From contig CM037469.1 in the NCBI GenBank assembly GCA_021014325.1, positions 12,528,663 through 12,592,662 of the forward strand: 64,000 nt of DNA, in the 5' to 3' direction. The stretch is from Plazaster borealis (Eukaryota > Echinodermata > Asteroidea > Forcipulatida > Labidiasteridae). Position 1 is the first letter of the stretch. Each line of letters opens with the position of its first letter. The notes beneath the pieces were generated by a model, which saw only the letters and a list, made by a program, of their open reading frames with translations, was not told the origin of the DNA and did no database searches. The translations under genes were made by a program, and so were the position numbers. Shown here piece after piece: positions 22,601 to 33,588 of the stretch.

Positions 22601-25600
22601 ATGTTTCAAAATTCATAATTCCTGAACCACATGATGGATTTTTACAATCTATACACCATTGGACAAGTATGTAATAACTTAACAAACGATATACAGAATG
22701 TGACCCCAAGTGACCTTTACTTCCTGTTCAAACCGGAAGATGAAATTTAATATTTGAAAAAATCAGAACTCCTGAACCACACATTGGATTTTTATCATTT
22801 ATACATCAGCAGAAAGGGCTCCAAAGATTTAAGAAACGCTACACACTGTGACCTCATTTGACCTTGACTTCCGGTTCGAACCGGAAAGTAAAAGTTAATG
22901 TTTCAACAAATCGTTTGAGGTTTACAATCCATACATCATCTAAAACGTCTTCATAAACTAAATGCGCTACACATAATGTGACCCCTATTTGACCTTGACT
23001 TCCGGTCCAAACCGGAAGTTGATGTTAAATTTTTAGAAAAATTCATAACTCCTGGACCAGGCATTGGATTGATAAGGTAGAATGTTTATTCATTCAATCA
23101 CTCCCCACGAACACCTTGTTTTTGTCACATGACAAAAACTGAAAGTCTAGTCTTCTCCATCTTCTTCTTCTTCTTCTTCCCTGGAACTCTTCTCTACAGC
23201 ATAACTCAACATTGAAACTGAATTGAACCTTGAAACTCATCAGACAATTGAACCTCAATATGAGGACGGCACAATTGTCATGACGTCATGATGACGTCAT
23301 CAGGTGTCGAATTACAAGGTTTTTAAAGTTGAAAAATGACCATTTGGTATTTGCTGTATCTCATTGAATATAAAAGCTATGATGTTCATAGTTGGGCATG
23401 TGATAGATCAAGACTGGGGCAACATTTAAAAAGTTAACGTTAAAATCGTATGACCTTTTCTTTAAGGTCATGCCCCTAGGTCAAAGTTTGCCTTTTGGTT
23501 TTTTCTTGAAAAACATCATTTTCGAGCTTGTCTACAGCATAACTCAAGATTGAAATTGAATTTTACATTGAAACTCATCAGACATTTGAACCTAAATACC
23601 AAGACGACATAAACTTGATGATGTCATGATGACGTCATCAGGTATTAAATTACAATGAATCAAAGTTTCATATTTGTAAACAAATCATAACTCTTGAACC
23701 ACATATTGGATTTTTACAATCTATACATCATCGGATAGGTCGTTAAACGATCAACAAAAGGTACACAAAGTATGACCCTGTTTGACCTTGACTTCTGGTT
23801 CAAACCGGAAGTTGAAAATTTCACAAAATTCTTATCTCAAAAACCACGTATTTTTTTATCAAAGTTTTTGGTCAAAACCGGACGTTAAGGCCAACGTTGG
23901 TTAAAGCGCACGTGTCTCTTGACGTGACTCACGTTGACAACGCACGACGGCACAACAGTGTATTAACACATGTTGGCACTACGCACACACTGAACATGCA
24001 CGTAGCACGTGAGCACGTGTAGTTAGTTTACATTGTGTATAGTCTTGGTTCCAAGACGCTCCGGTTGAAGACTAATGTATGTACTGTACAGCTACATGTA
24101 TGGATACATTTGGCGTGACTGTGCAATATACAAAGAAACAACGAGCGAAAACTTCAATATTTGAAAATGTTGTAACTCTTGAACCACACAATGGATATTT
24201 ACAATCCATACATCATCTGAAAGGTCTTAATAAACCTAACACGCGCTACACAAAGTGTGACCCTGTTTGACCTTGAATTCCGGTTAAAACCGGAAGTTGA
24301 AATTTAATATTTAAAAATATCTTAACTTCTGAACAACTCATTCGATTTTTACAATCTATTCATCATTGGGAAAGTATGTAACAACTTTAGAAACGATATA
24401 CAGAATGTAACTCCAATTGACCTTTACTTCCTGTTCAAAGCGGAAGATAAAATTTAAAATTTGAAAAAATCAGAACTCCTGAACCACACGTTTGATTTTT
24501 ATCATCTATACATCATCGGAAAGGGCTCCAAAGATTTAAGAAACGCTACACACTGTGACCTTATTTGATCTTGACTTCCGGTTCAAACCGGAAAGTGAAA
24601 GTTAATATTTCAACAAATCGTAACTTCTAAACAACACATTGGATATTTACAATGTATACATTATTGGGAAAGTATGTATCAATTTAAGAAACAATACAAA
24701 ATGTGACCTCATTTGACCTTGACTTCCTGTTCAAACCGGAAGATGAAATTTAATACTTGAAAAAATCATAAGTTGTCGACACCAAATCATTCACTCATAA
24801 TTTGATGACATTACTCTCGAACACCTTGTTTTTGTAACCAACAAAAACTGAATCTCTAGTTCTGTTTTTTTTTCTTTTCTTCTCCATCTTCTTCTTCTTC
24901 CCTGGAACTCTTCTCTACAGCATAACTCAAGATTGAAACTGAATTGAACAATGAAACTCATCAGACAATTGAACCTCAATATGAGGACGGCACAAAGTCA
25001 GGTGTCGAATTACAAGGTTTTTAAAGTTGAAAAATGACGATTTGGTATTTGCTGTATCTCATTGAATATGAAAGCTAAGATGTTCATAATTGGGCATGTG
25101 ATAGATCAAGACTGGGGCTACATTTCAAAAGTTAACGTCAAAATCGTATGACCTTTTCTTCAAGGTCATGCCCTAGGTCAAAGTTTGCCTTTGGTTTTTT
25201 CATGAAAAACATCATTTTCGGGTTATCTACGGCATAACTCAAGATTGAAATTGAATTTTACATTGAAACTCATCAGACATTTGAACCTAAATATCAAGAC
25301 GACACAAACTTGATGATGTCATGATGACGTCATCAGGTATTGAATTACATTTAATCAAAGTTTAATATTTGAAAAAAAATCATAACTCATGAACGACATG
25401 TTGGATTTTTACAATCTATACATCATCGGAAAGTTCGTTAAAGGTCCAACAGACGCTACACAGAAAGTGACCCCATTTGACCTTGACGTCCGGTTCAACC
25501 CGGAAATTTAAAATTTCACAAAGTTTGTATCTCAAAAACTATTTATCATTTCAGCATAATTTTTGCATCAGGTTGTAGAACGTTGAGCCTGCTAATCCCG

Positions 25601-25640
25601 CACTACACAAAATGTGACCCTACTTGACCTTGACCTCCGG
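19680..25640 (+). repeat. about twenty ~145-bp modules inside the Helitron-like units
   Basis: Module pattern: CATAACTCCTGAACCACACA, TTGGATTTTTACAATCTATA, CATCATCTGAAAGGTCT, GCTACAC..TGTGACCCC, then TTTGACCTTGACTTCCGG and its near-palindromic partner AAACCGGAAGT. Units occur near 19740, 20190, 20340, 20490, 20640, 20760, 21420, 21890, 22030, 22180, 22470, 22620, 22770, 22910, 23690, 24180, 24320, 24470, 24620 and 25390. Copies are diverged and many frames are broken, so they are not protein repeats. Confidence 0.8.
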
Positions 25641-25789
25641 TCCAAACTGGAAGTTAATGTATACGTTTTGTAAAATTCATAACTCTTGAACCAGGCATTG
25701 GATTGATAATGTTAAATGTCGTTACGTATTCAATCAGTCGCTCACCACGAACACCTTGTTTTTGTAGTAAACAAAAACTCAATGTCTAG

Positions 25790-26610
25790 TTTGTTTTGTC
25801 CTTGGTCTGCATAAAGTACCAAAAGTGAGAGCACACGTTTGTGAATCCCGTAAATCGCCCCTCAGGATTCGCCCCCTCAAAAGTTCGAAATTTTATTAAA
25901 AAGAATGCCTAATTCAAGCCATTTGGTGCACCATTTTTGCGCTATGGTATTGGTTATTATAATTATCTGAAAACAACTCAATTACAGCTTTGTATCAATA
26001 TTATTTCTGCATATTTAATGCTCAGACGGCGTATGCCACTCATTGCGTCCTCTATTTACATCTTTGTATATTATTATGTCATTAATGTCATAATTTAACG
26101 ATAATAAGTCACAGTTACGATTAAGACTTTTTAATTAATTATTTTTGCTGACTTTTATTCTTTTTTATTGTTATTGTGTTATTTTATTTTTTTAGGGGGG
26201 CGTCCGACCCCCCCCCCCCGATTACGGGCATGGGCTTATTTTAAAGAAAAAGGCAAACGGAAACTTGGCCAGAAGTGCCCCCTAGAAAAAATGGTGCAGC
26301 CCCTTGTGCCCCCCTGACATGCTACCCTAGTTACGCCGCTGGTCGGGTAGCTGATGATAGTGAAGATTATTGTTATAGGTCCCCGGTTTGAATGTGTATA
26401 CAAACTCACACACAGACCTGTGTTGCAGTCACTCTGTGAACATTCTTTTGTTCTGTACACTTAAGGAAAATCATAGTCTTCAACACTGTAAAAACAAATC
26501 TGTGTGGACGTGTGTAAGTCCACATAGTGTTTCAAGTCCCCACATTATATGGACCTCTTTTGTTCTCAAGTCCACACTTCGTTTGTAGCGTTAAAACACA
26601 TTATACGTCG
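25790..26610 (-). repeat. flank of the array: third copy of the GTCCACAC module, disrupted
   Basis: 25790-25830 (TTTGTTTTGTCCTTGG, CATAAAG) is the right half of the site interrupted by the array. 26480-26590 carries the GTCCACACAG/TACGAAGTGTGGAC-type palindromes that follow DUF3431 copies A and B. Between them, 26190-26345 is a C-run repeat with GTTACGCCGCTGG. No DUF3431 exon is attached. Confidence 0.5.
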
Positions 26611-26619
26611 ACCATCTTA

Positions 26620-27720
26620 TTAAACCTATAAAGTACCGCAGTAATTTTGATATGTTTTTAAAAGGGTTTTATAAATGGAAGACAAAAAGTAAAGGTTGGA
26701 AGGCTCCTGGCGAGTCATCATTGACTTGGCTTAGACTGGACTGTATAAATCAACAAGTTATGTTCGCGGTATACACGAACCGTGCACCACCATCGCCCCA
26801 ATCTAGTTACGGGGTGGTTCTGAAATGAACTTGGCCCAATTTCTGTTTAAGCAGAAAATATTCCATAAAAATTGCTGCTAAACAAAAATAAGCAGGATAC
26901 CAGTCACAGATTGTTCATGTGACATGGTATTTTGGCTCGGGTAACCTTACTCTGGTAAGCATAATTTTGTTGTGCTTGGCTACTTTTTGTGCTTATCCCC
27001 TGCGTGACACCATCAAAAAAACCTCACACACTAACATGAACAGGTACTTTTTAAGTGTACGTTTTGATATTGCGTGTAATACATGTTTTTGGAGAACACA
27101 ATCACGTTTAAATCGCCCAAACTATTACATCTAAACCCTTGTCACTAATATAAATAAATTCTGGCCACTTTTCCTTTGAAATTAGCCCACATGTGTCTCT
27201 ATTTATAGTTTATATTATACCACTTTACTCTCCCTTTGCCTCTGAAACTCATGAAATTAGCACCTATGTTTGTTTAGCAAGAATCTTTCAACTTCCCTTG
27301 GGGTCTAACTAATCCTTGCAACAACATTCTACCCAATTATCCAAATAAACAACCAGGGCAGTGCAGGCCCTGTACAATTCTAAACTAGAAGCCATCTGGA
27401 AACCAAATGGTTCACTTCACCTAGTAGTGACTATTATAGGTAATTGCTGTACAATTCCTATGGGAAAACCAATTCCTATGGGGAAAACCAGGTCATTGAT
27501 TGATTTATTTAGTGAAAAACAACCCCGATGGTAACAAGACAATTGGCATGCTATTTGGCTAGCTGTAGTGAGGGAACTTTGATTTTTTTTAGATAATAAA
27601 ATAAGAAAAGAAAAAAAAGAGTACTGTTTAATTAAAAACAGACACTTAAAAAGTACCTGATGGCACCACGCAGGGTTTTAAGCAACTCTATGAAATTGGG
27701 CCCTTGTAGTTTAAACACAC
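26620..27720. other. no gene recognised
   Basis: Contains a block near 26925-26990 (TGGTATTTTGGCT ... GTTGTGCTTGGCTACTTTT) that recurs at 29995-30065 and 37575-37800, upstream of the two DUF3431 first exons. The rest is unique AT-rich sequence with no supported exon. Confidence 0.4.
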
Positions 27721-27730
27721 AGCAAATGTG

Positions 27731-28404
27731 ACCATCGAGTTATTAAAGTCTCGCCTTAAAGGCATCGTACACGTTTGGTAATTGTCAAAGACCAGTGTTC
27801 TCATTTGGTGTATCCCAACATATGCATAAAACAACAAGCCTGTGAAAGTTTGGGCTCAATTGGTCATCGAAGTTGCAAGAAAAGGATGAAAGAAAAAACA
27901 CCCTTGTTGTACAAATTTGTGTGCTTTCAGATAGGAATAAAAGGCTTCTAGCTAGAAGTCTTTTATTATTTTAGTGAGAAATTACCTCTTTCTCAAAAAC
28001 TACGTTACTTCAGAGGGAGTCGTTTCTCACAATGTTTTATACTATCAACAGCTCTCTGTTGCTCGTTACCAAGTCAGTTTTTATGCTAATATATATTTTG
28101 AGTAAATACCAAACGTGTACGATACCTTTAAGACTCATCTTTTCAAACAGTATTTTTGTAACATTGTAACTTATTGAAAGGTTTGTATCTATTATTAATT
28201 TTCTACAACTATTTTTAACTAGTTCATCTTTTTTAGCTTACTGTGTATTTGGCTGTTCCAGACGATTTCTTAGTAATTTTTTTTAATTATCGTTATTTAT
28301 AATTTTGTTTAATCCATTGTATTCAGCGCCTTGAGCTAGGCGGAACCGATCTGCAACTGTTTGCGCTTTATAAATCTCTCTTTATTATTATTATTATTAT
28401 TAAC
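27731..28404 (+). mobile_element. 5'-truncated LINE 3' end, interrupted by an R1 MITE
   Basis: Plus-strand 3' end of the same LINE family as 30975-33060: ACCATCGAGTT...AAGTCTCGCC, then after the MITE GACTCATCTTTTCAAACAG, CAGCGCCTTGAG, GCGCTTTATAAATCTCTC and a (TTA)n tail. The intact sequence across the break is present on the minus strand at about 31310-31350, where CGCC/TTAA/GACTC is continuous. Confidence 0.85.
27760..28127 (+). mobile_element. R1 family TTAA MITE, copy b, nested in LINE
   Basis: 368 bp with ends AGGCATCGTACACGTTTGG ... CCAAACGTGTACGATACCT and exact TTAA flanks at 27756-27759 and 28128-28131. The flanking LINE sequence shows that TTAA was present once before insertion and is now duplicated. 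Confidence 0.9.
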
Positions 28405-28752
28405 TGACATTTCAATCCGTAAATGCTCAGACTGAAATTCGCTTACCATTTGCAACCGAGTAATCCTGTCCTATTGGATCGAAATACACGTAGATAAAAC
28501 ACGTCGTAAATAAACTAGCTGCTGAAACAGCACAGGCGTAGAATACAGCTCGTAAGCTAAACATTTTTGTCCGATTAGAATAAAAAGCTAACGTGTACAT
28601 TCACGAACCGCAGGCCGGGGCCGTCCACCATGAACGAATAAATAATAGCACTCTGTTGTAGCAGATCCAATATTATGAACCAAACATGGCGCCTCGCGGC
28701 AAGCTCATTATAAATATTTTGTACGAGTCTGCACTCGGCATAATGTAGTGCA

Positions 28753-29025
28753 ATGATGCGGAAATCAGCAATAGAAATTCATGGCTACGGACCTGTAGTT
28801 CTATTGTTGCTCTTTAGTTCACTATTCTATGATAGGGATGTTTATCATCCCCGCCCGCTTAGGGGCCGCATGGATTTTATTTGTATGCTAAGATTTAAAA
28901 AAACCCATAACATATCAAATGATCCATCAGAAAATATAATACTTGCAAGTCAGAACTTAACCTGTGCCGGTTATACGGTTAACAACCGATCGTTCAATTA
29001 CACATTTACATTTATTCTTGTGAAG
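28753..29025 (+). CDS. possible first exon of a membrane or secreted glycoprotein (partial)
   Basis: 91 codons from ATG 28753. There is a short N-terminal tail, a hydrophobic segment GYGPVVLLLLFSSLFY (residues about 12-27) that could be a signal anchor, then a stem-like region with likely N-glycosylation sites at NLT, NRS and NYT. The frame ends at GTGAAG/GTGAGC, a good donor, in phase 0, and the open frame stops soon after. Upstream is a TATA-like CATTATAAATATTTTG near 28708. This layout resembles exon 1 of a type II Golgi enzyme, but I do not recognise the family and no second exon is seen. It could be the anchor exon of another gene in the DUF3431 neighbourhood. Confidence 0.4.
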
Positions 29026-29456
29026 GTGAGCTACAGCAGGGATTTTTTTTACTGTTAAATAAAACCACTGTAAACATGTTCAATGTCTCGTCTAACATGT
29101 TTGTTTGAAATTTGTAATAACAAAATTGAAATTTGTTGGTTCCCCTAACAAATATTGAACGAATCTTTAAATTTGAATATTAATGTTATTTTTCAATATA
29201 ATTATTCTGTATGTTTATGAGCGTCGAGTGAAACCATACATGTAGCCGTGTGCAAGCAGGTCATGGGAAGAGACCATAGTGTGACCACGAAAATGGTATT
29301 TGATAAAGCCTAAATGCACCATAAAGAGGTCTGTTTGAAGGACAAGCAAAGCAAATAGTATGATTGATAGGGCCTAATTGCATCATAAAGGTTTTTTTTT
29401 AGGACAAACAAAGACAAAATGATAGGACCGCTGTCCCAGGGAAATTCTGTCCCCAT

Positions 29457-29682
29457 ACGACTGCCGACGGCACGACGGCACGATGCGACGGATGACGCAA
29501 CGGGAAACGCTCGCGACGGACGTCGCAACGGACGACGCGACGGCACGACGCGACGGACGACGGCACGACGCGACGGACGACGGAAACCAAAACCAATATG
29601 AAAATCAATTGAAAAACAGAAGACGCGATGGGCGACGGCACGACGTAACGCACGACGCGACGGGCGACGGTACGAGGCGATG
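29457..29682. repeat. CGACGG/CACGACG short tandem repeats
   Basis: Imperfect repeats of CGACGGCACGACG and CGACGGACGACG type, interrupted once near 29590-29620 by AT-rich sequence. A shorter related run is at 10695-10755. Open frames across it on both strands are repeat artefacts. Confidence 0.7.
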
Positions 29683-29689
29683 CACCTTT

Positions 29690-30690
29690 GTCGTCTTTAG
29701 AACACCATTCCTTAAAACTGTGTCCGTTGGATATATTCTGTTAAGAGTGTGGCTAGTCTTGATTGGCATCGACGAGCTCGGAGGCTCTGGGCAAGTCTAC
29801 GAATCTGGATCAAAACAACCAGACGTTTGTGTGATGCAGATATCTCTTCTCCAGTAATTCGTGTTGCGATATCGGCCACTACGTTAACAAAATGAACGTC
29901 GCCAATCAAGACTAGGGTGTTGCCGAAGAGACAGCGAGACACAGAGCTACCAGCAGAGTCATCTACTTGTACATGTGACCATAGCTGAATAATGTGACAA
30001 GGTTTTTTAGCTGGTAACATTATCCTGTTGAGCATAATGTTGTTGTGCTTGGCTGCTTTTTATGCATAAGCAGCTCTAAATTAGGCACCTTATACCATTA
30101 AAAAATAAAAAATAATATTTCAAATTTCATATTAGTATGATTTGAAGTCAATGGTATTGTTTGATATATGCAATAGTGTGAAATGATTAAATTAACCCAT
30201 TTTCCTGTTCAAATGATAATATAAATATTCTTCTTATTATTATTTATTTGTCATCATTGAAACACGATACAAAACAAGAAAACCAATAATACAAGAGACA
30301 CTAGCTGATGACAGGAACTAAAAAAGTGAATTAAATCACTGTTGCCCTCAGGCATTTTCTCCCGATATATACAAGGCAATAAAATCCAATAAAATATGTA
30401 AATATAAAATACAAGACAAACAAAAAGAAAAACTAAGAAAAAAATATAATAAGCTTGTTCATCAAGCGAATCAATGACCTTCGATGAAAGGGACTCAGAA
30501 TGTTTGAACAAAAATAATGGCAATAGGCCTTTGAGACGTCTATGCATATTCATAATAATGTTGGTGAGTTCCACACCATGCGTTTTTTGTAAGCAAGTCA
30601 TGTTTACTTCATATTTCTCGGTTATAGCTTAATTGTATAGTTCCTTCATTCATGATGCAAGGCGGTTCACGCTTATAGCTTTATTTCAGA
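29690..30690. other. upstream flank of DUF3431 copy B
   Basis: No exon was supported. 29995-30065 (GACAAGGTTTTTTAGC ... GTTGTGCTTGGCTGCTTTTT) and 30550-30690 (GGTGAGTTCCACACC, GCGTTTTTTGT, TTCTCGGTTATAGC) match 37575-37800 and 38070-38160 upstream of copy C. This shows the duplication included at least 700 bp of 5' flank. Confidence 0.5.
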
Positions 30691-30699
30691 CTGACAAAC

Positions 30700-30841
30700 A
30701 TGTACTCCGACCCGCGGTTTCTCTACTACATATGTACGGTGTCAGTGGGCCTAGGTGTTTGTTTGTTTATGATTTACGTGATTAACGGAGATCAACTTTC
30801 TGTGAATTTCGATCCAAGGGGAGCTAACTTGGTCGCAAATG
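30700..30841 (+). CDS. DUF3431 copy B, exon 1 (signal-anchor exon)
   Basis: 47 codons plus one base. A short cytosolic tail is followed by the membrane anchor FLYYICTVSVGLGVCLFMIY and a luminal stem ending VANG at the donor AAATG/GTGAGC. It is almost identical to exon 1 of copy C, with the same phase 1 border. The predicted product is a type II membrane protein, but the matching exon 2 (33589-34097) lacks its beginning, so the copy is unlikely to make a normal protein. The intron contains a LINE. Confidence 0.65.
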
Positions 30842-30974
30842 GTGAGCGGATTTCAGTCTATTCAAGAGGAACAGAGAGTAATTTACGGTATGCAATGTCA
30901 TTAGCGTGTAAAAACCAATTACTATGTTATGGTGACCCACAAGGGACATCACATTCTCGCTTATTGTGTGTCCA

Positions 30975-30976
30975 CT

Positions 30977-31048
<72 letters not shown>
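30975..31048. repeat. (TAA)n microsatellite, LINE tail
   Basis: About 23 TAA units directly at the 3' end of the minus-strand LINE (AAAGAGAGATTTACAGAGCGC), so this is its tail rather than an independent locus. Confidence 0.9.
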
Positions 31049-31299
31049 GAGAGATTTACAGAGCGCAAACAGTTGCAGATCGGTTCCGCCTCAAGGCGCT
31101 GAAACACAAGCAAACAAAAATGGATTAAACGACATAAATTAAATTAAAAACAATGATAATCAAACAATTTTATAAAAAATTACGTCAACTCTTGACCAGC
31201 CAAAAATACACAGTAAGATAAAAAGATGAACTAGTTAAAAATAGTTTTAGAAAATGAATACTAGATACAAACCTTTCAATAAGTTGCAATGTTACAAAA

Positions 31300-32896
31300 T
31301 TACTGTTTGAAAAGATGAGTCTTAAGGCGAGACTTGAACAACTCGATGGTCGACGACTCCCTGATGATCGGTGGCAGGCTGTTCCAAAGTGAAGGAGCTA
31401 CAACGCTAAAAGCTCTACCACCATACGAACAAGTCCGTGGAGGAGGGGAAGGTTGATGCAGAAGATTGAGGGATGAAGACCGCAGGTGTCGAGTAGGCTG
31501 ATGTCGATGAACGAGCTCTTGGAGGTATGACGGTACTAGCCCGAACACTGATTTGAAAGTGAGGACGAGTGTTTTGAAGATTATTCGATGTGAGACGGGG
31601 AGCCAGTGAAGAGATTGTAGGATTGGGCTTATGTGTTCATTTCTCTTTACAGCGACAAACTAATCTGGCAGCGGAATTTTGAAGGCGCTGTAGTCGTTGT
31701 ATCTCTTTAGTAGGAAGACCGAAGAGAAGGCTGTTGCAGCCATCAATTCTCGATGTGATGAATGCATGCACTAATTTGTCTGTTGAGGGTTTGTCCAGAT
31801 AGTTCCTAATCTTTCCGATTTTGTAGATAAATGCCCATCCCGTCCAACATATGTTGTCTATATCGACGCTCAGCACTCTGCTTACGTTGTTTCAGGCACC
31901 GAAGCTCGTCTGAGAACCATGGACAGTTCGGCCTGATAGTGATGGTTTTACTCACCACCGGAGCATGCTTGTCAAGAAGATCACGCAAGGTGGAATCAAA
32001 CTGGTCTGTCAATTTATCAATGAGATCAAGAGCAGGATCAGTAGACCGTAAAGACGACTCGATGTCAAACTTAAATTTGTCTAGGACGATTTCACGTACT
32101 TTCCGGTACCGCAGTGTTCTCTTTAGAGCAGGTGGGCGCTGCATACTGAGATGACACTTCAGAGCATGATGGTCAGATGGGAGACCGTGAATGATGCCTG
32201 CATCAGTGATCACGGAGGAGTCTTTGCGTGAAAAGACTAGATCCAGCATATGACCGGATCGATGGGTAGGTTCCGTTACATGCTGTTGAAACCCAGCTCT
32301 GTGAGATGGAGAAGGTTGGCGGCATGACGATCTTCAGGCACATTCATATGGAAGTTGAAGTCGCCGAACAGTATGATCTGGCCAGGAAAAGGAACTGTGG
32401 TTTCCAGTAGTGTTGAGAAATCCTCAAAGAATATGGCAGGAGACATCTCATTCTTGGTGGAAACAGGAGGACGGTAGATGTTAAGCATCCTAAGGCTGGA
32501 GGACTTTCTAGATACGGTCACATCCATGTATTCAAATGATTTGAAGGAGGTAGACTTGTTGATGATAGTGCTAAAGCCACATTTCAGAATGAATCAAACC
32601 CCACCCCACGCCTGGGATTGTGGACTACCTCATAATTGTTTGATGTCAGCTATAGTGAAGTTGTCACGATCAGTGCCAGTTAGCCAGGTTTCTTGCAATG
32701 CTAAAATGTCGATGTCATTATCAGACACAAGTTCACATACTAAAGATACCTTGTTGTTTATTGAACAGGCGTTCCGGGAAACAAATGAGGTCTTTTGGGT
32801 CACTCGATGAGTTGTTGCCCTGTGAAGGTGAATAGCTATCAGACTCTTTTGCTGGTTGTGATTGATGGGAATTTCAGCCAATTTGGAGTGACCCAC
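31300..32896 (-). pseudogene. broken LINE ORF2 without reverse transcriptase core
   Basis: In order along the minus strand: endonuclease start (SINNKVSLVCELV, LALQETWLTG, from 32896), middle (LFGDFNFHMN, from 32527), end (GLPSDHHALKCHL, from 32249) and linker. Then, around 31826-31876, the sequence jumps to the C-terminal region (YKIGKIRNYL, ITSRIDGCNSLL, LQRLQNSAARL), and finishes with FSVVAPSLWNSLPP and KSRLKTHLFKQ. The stretch coding YADD is absent, so about 1 kb was deleted at the overlap of two frames near 31830. Additional frameshifts lie near 32260 and 32600. Confidence 0.8.
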
Positions 32897-33588
32897 ACAA
32901 CCGTGGTGAACAGGGTGGTTTACTGCATGTCGCTCCCTGATGATCGGAGAGATTTTGCGCTTCTGACTGCCAGCACGGCGACCTCGTCTAGTTGGGAAAT
33001 ATTGTACACTGAGTTCGGAGAGTGGCGGCCATATTGGAGTAGGTACACTATATTCACTTTACTAATTTTTAAAGTGAGCGAAGAAATGCACTATTGTAGT
33101 GGTAGAATGGTGGCATTGTTCAGAACAAAAGGTCGAAGAATGGTGCATTGAAACGCTTCGACGGGCATTGATGAAAGATGACTCACAGTGGTGGAAAGAT
33201 AGTGCAGTCAAGTGTAATCCAAAGTAGAGCAGGAAAGGGGTCCAAATAATATAAATGGTATTACTACTCACAAACTCTCTGCTAAAAAAGTTCAAAGTAC
33301 AGCTCAACGCTGTCTACAGATGATCAGCTAACACAGGATCACTTTGAAATTCAGGAAGTATAGTTAAAAACAGTAAAAATTGTGAGAAATTCAAGACGAA
33401 GGTAAAACATACGTGTGCAGCAGATCTGGTTCAGCGCACACAGGCCCTATTGTTATTTGCGATGTCATGACATTCTTAACGAACATGTCCGCATATATTC
33501 ATGATGTTGAGAAATTATTTGCGAATTTTATGCGCATAATACACGATGTCTTGAATTTATTTCGCGAACAATTCAATGTGGATAATAT

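Larger units (their letters stand above)
18964..25789 (+). mobile_element. Helitron-like non-autonomous element, tandem array of four units
   Basis: Four head-to-tail units: to 20870, 20871-23150, 23151-24859 and 24860-25789. Each opens with CTTCTCCATCTTCTTCTTC and CTGGAACTCTTCTCTACAG. Each ends with CGAACACCTTGTTTTTGT, a 4-5 base loop, ACAAAAAC, 7 bases and CTAG followed by T. A hairpin followed closely by CTRR and inserted before T is the standard 3' end of Helitrons. There is no Rep/helicase frame, so it is non-autonomous. Related loci at 17590-17650 and, reversed, 34810-34880 read through the site without an insert (CCCTA/TTTTGTTTTGTCC), which supports one insertion event with later or rolling-circle tandem growth. 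The 5' terminus could not be fixed; a Helentron/HINE relationship is possible. Confidence 0.7.
30975..33060 (-). mobile_element. L2/CR1-like LINE, internally deleted copy
   Basis: Minus-strand element retaining the endonuclease and the protein C-terminus but lacking the reverse transcriptase core. It is inserted in the intron of DUF3431 copy B. The 3' tail is (TTA)n, after GCGCTCTGTAAATCTCTC. The 5' limit is uncertain; sequence up to about 33400 may be its 5' UTR. Confidence 0.8.

Noticed and set aside
29419..29857. Arg-rich open frames on both strands
   Set aside because: Products of the CGACGG tandem repeat, open in several frames at once.
29712..30035. 107-codon minus-strand frame, considered as a first exon for DUF3431 copy A
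   Set aside because: It has no membrane anchor and no similarity to the exon 1 sequences at 30700 and 38353.
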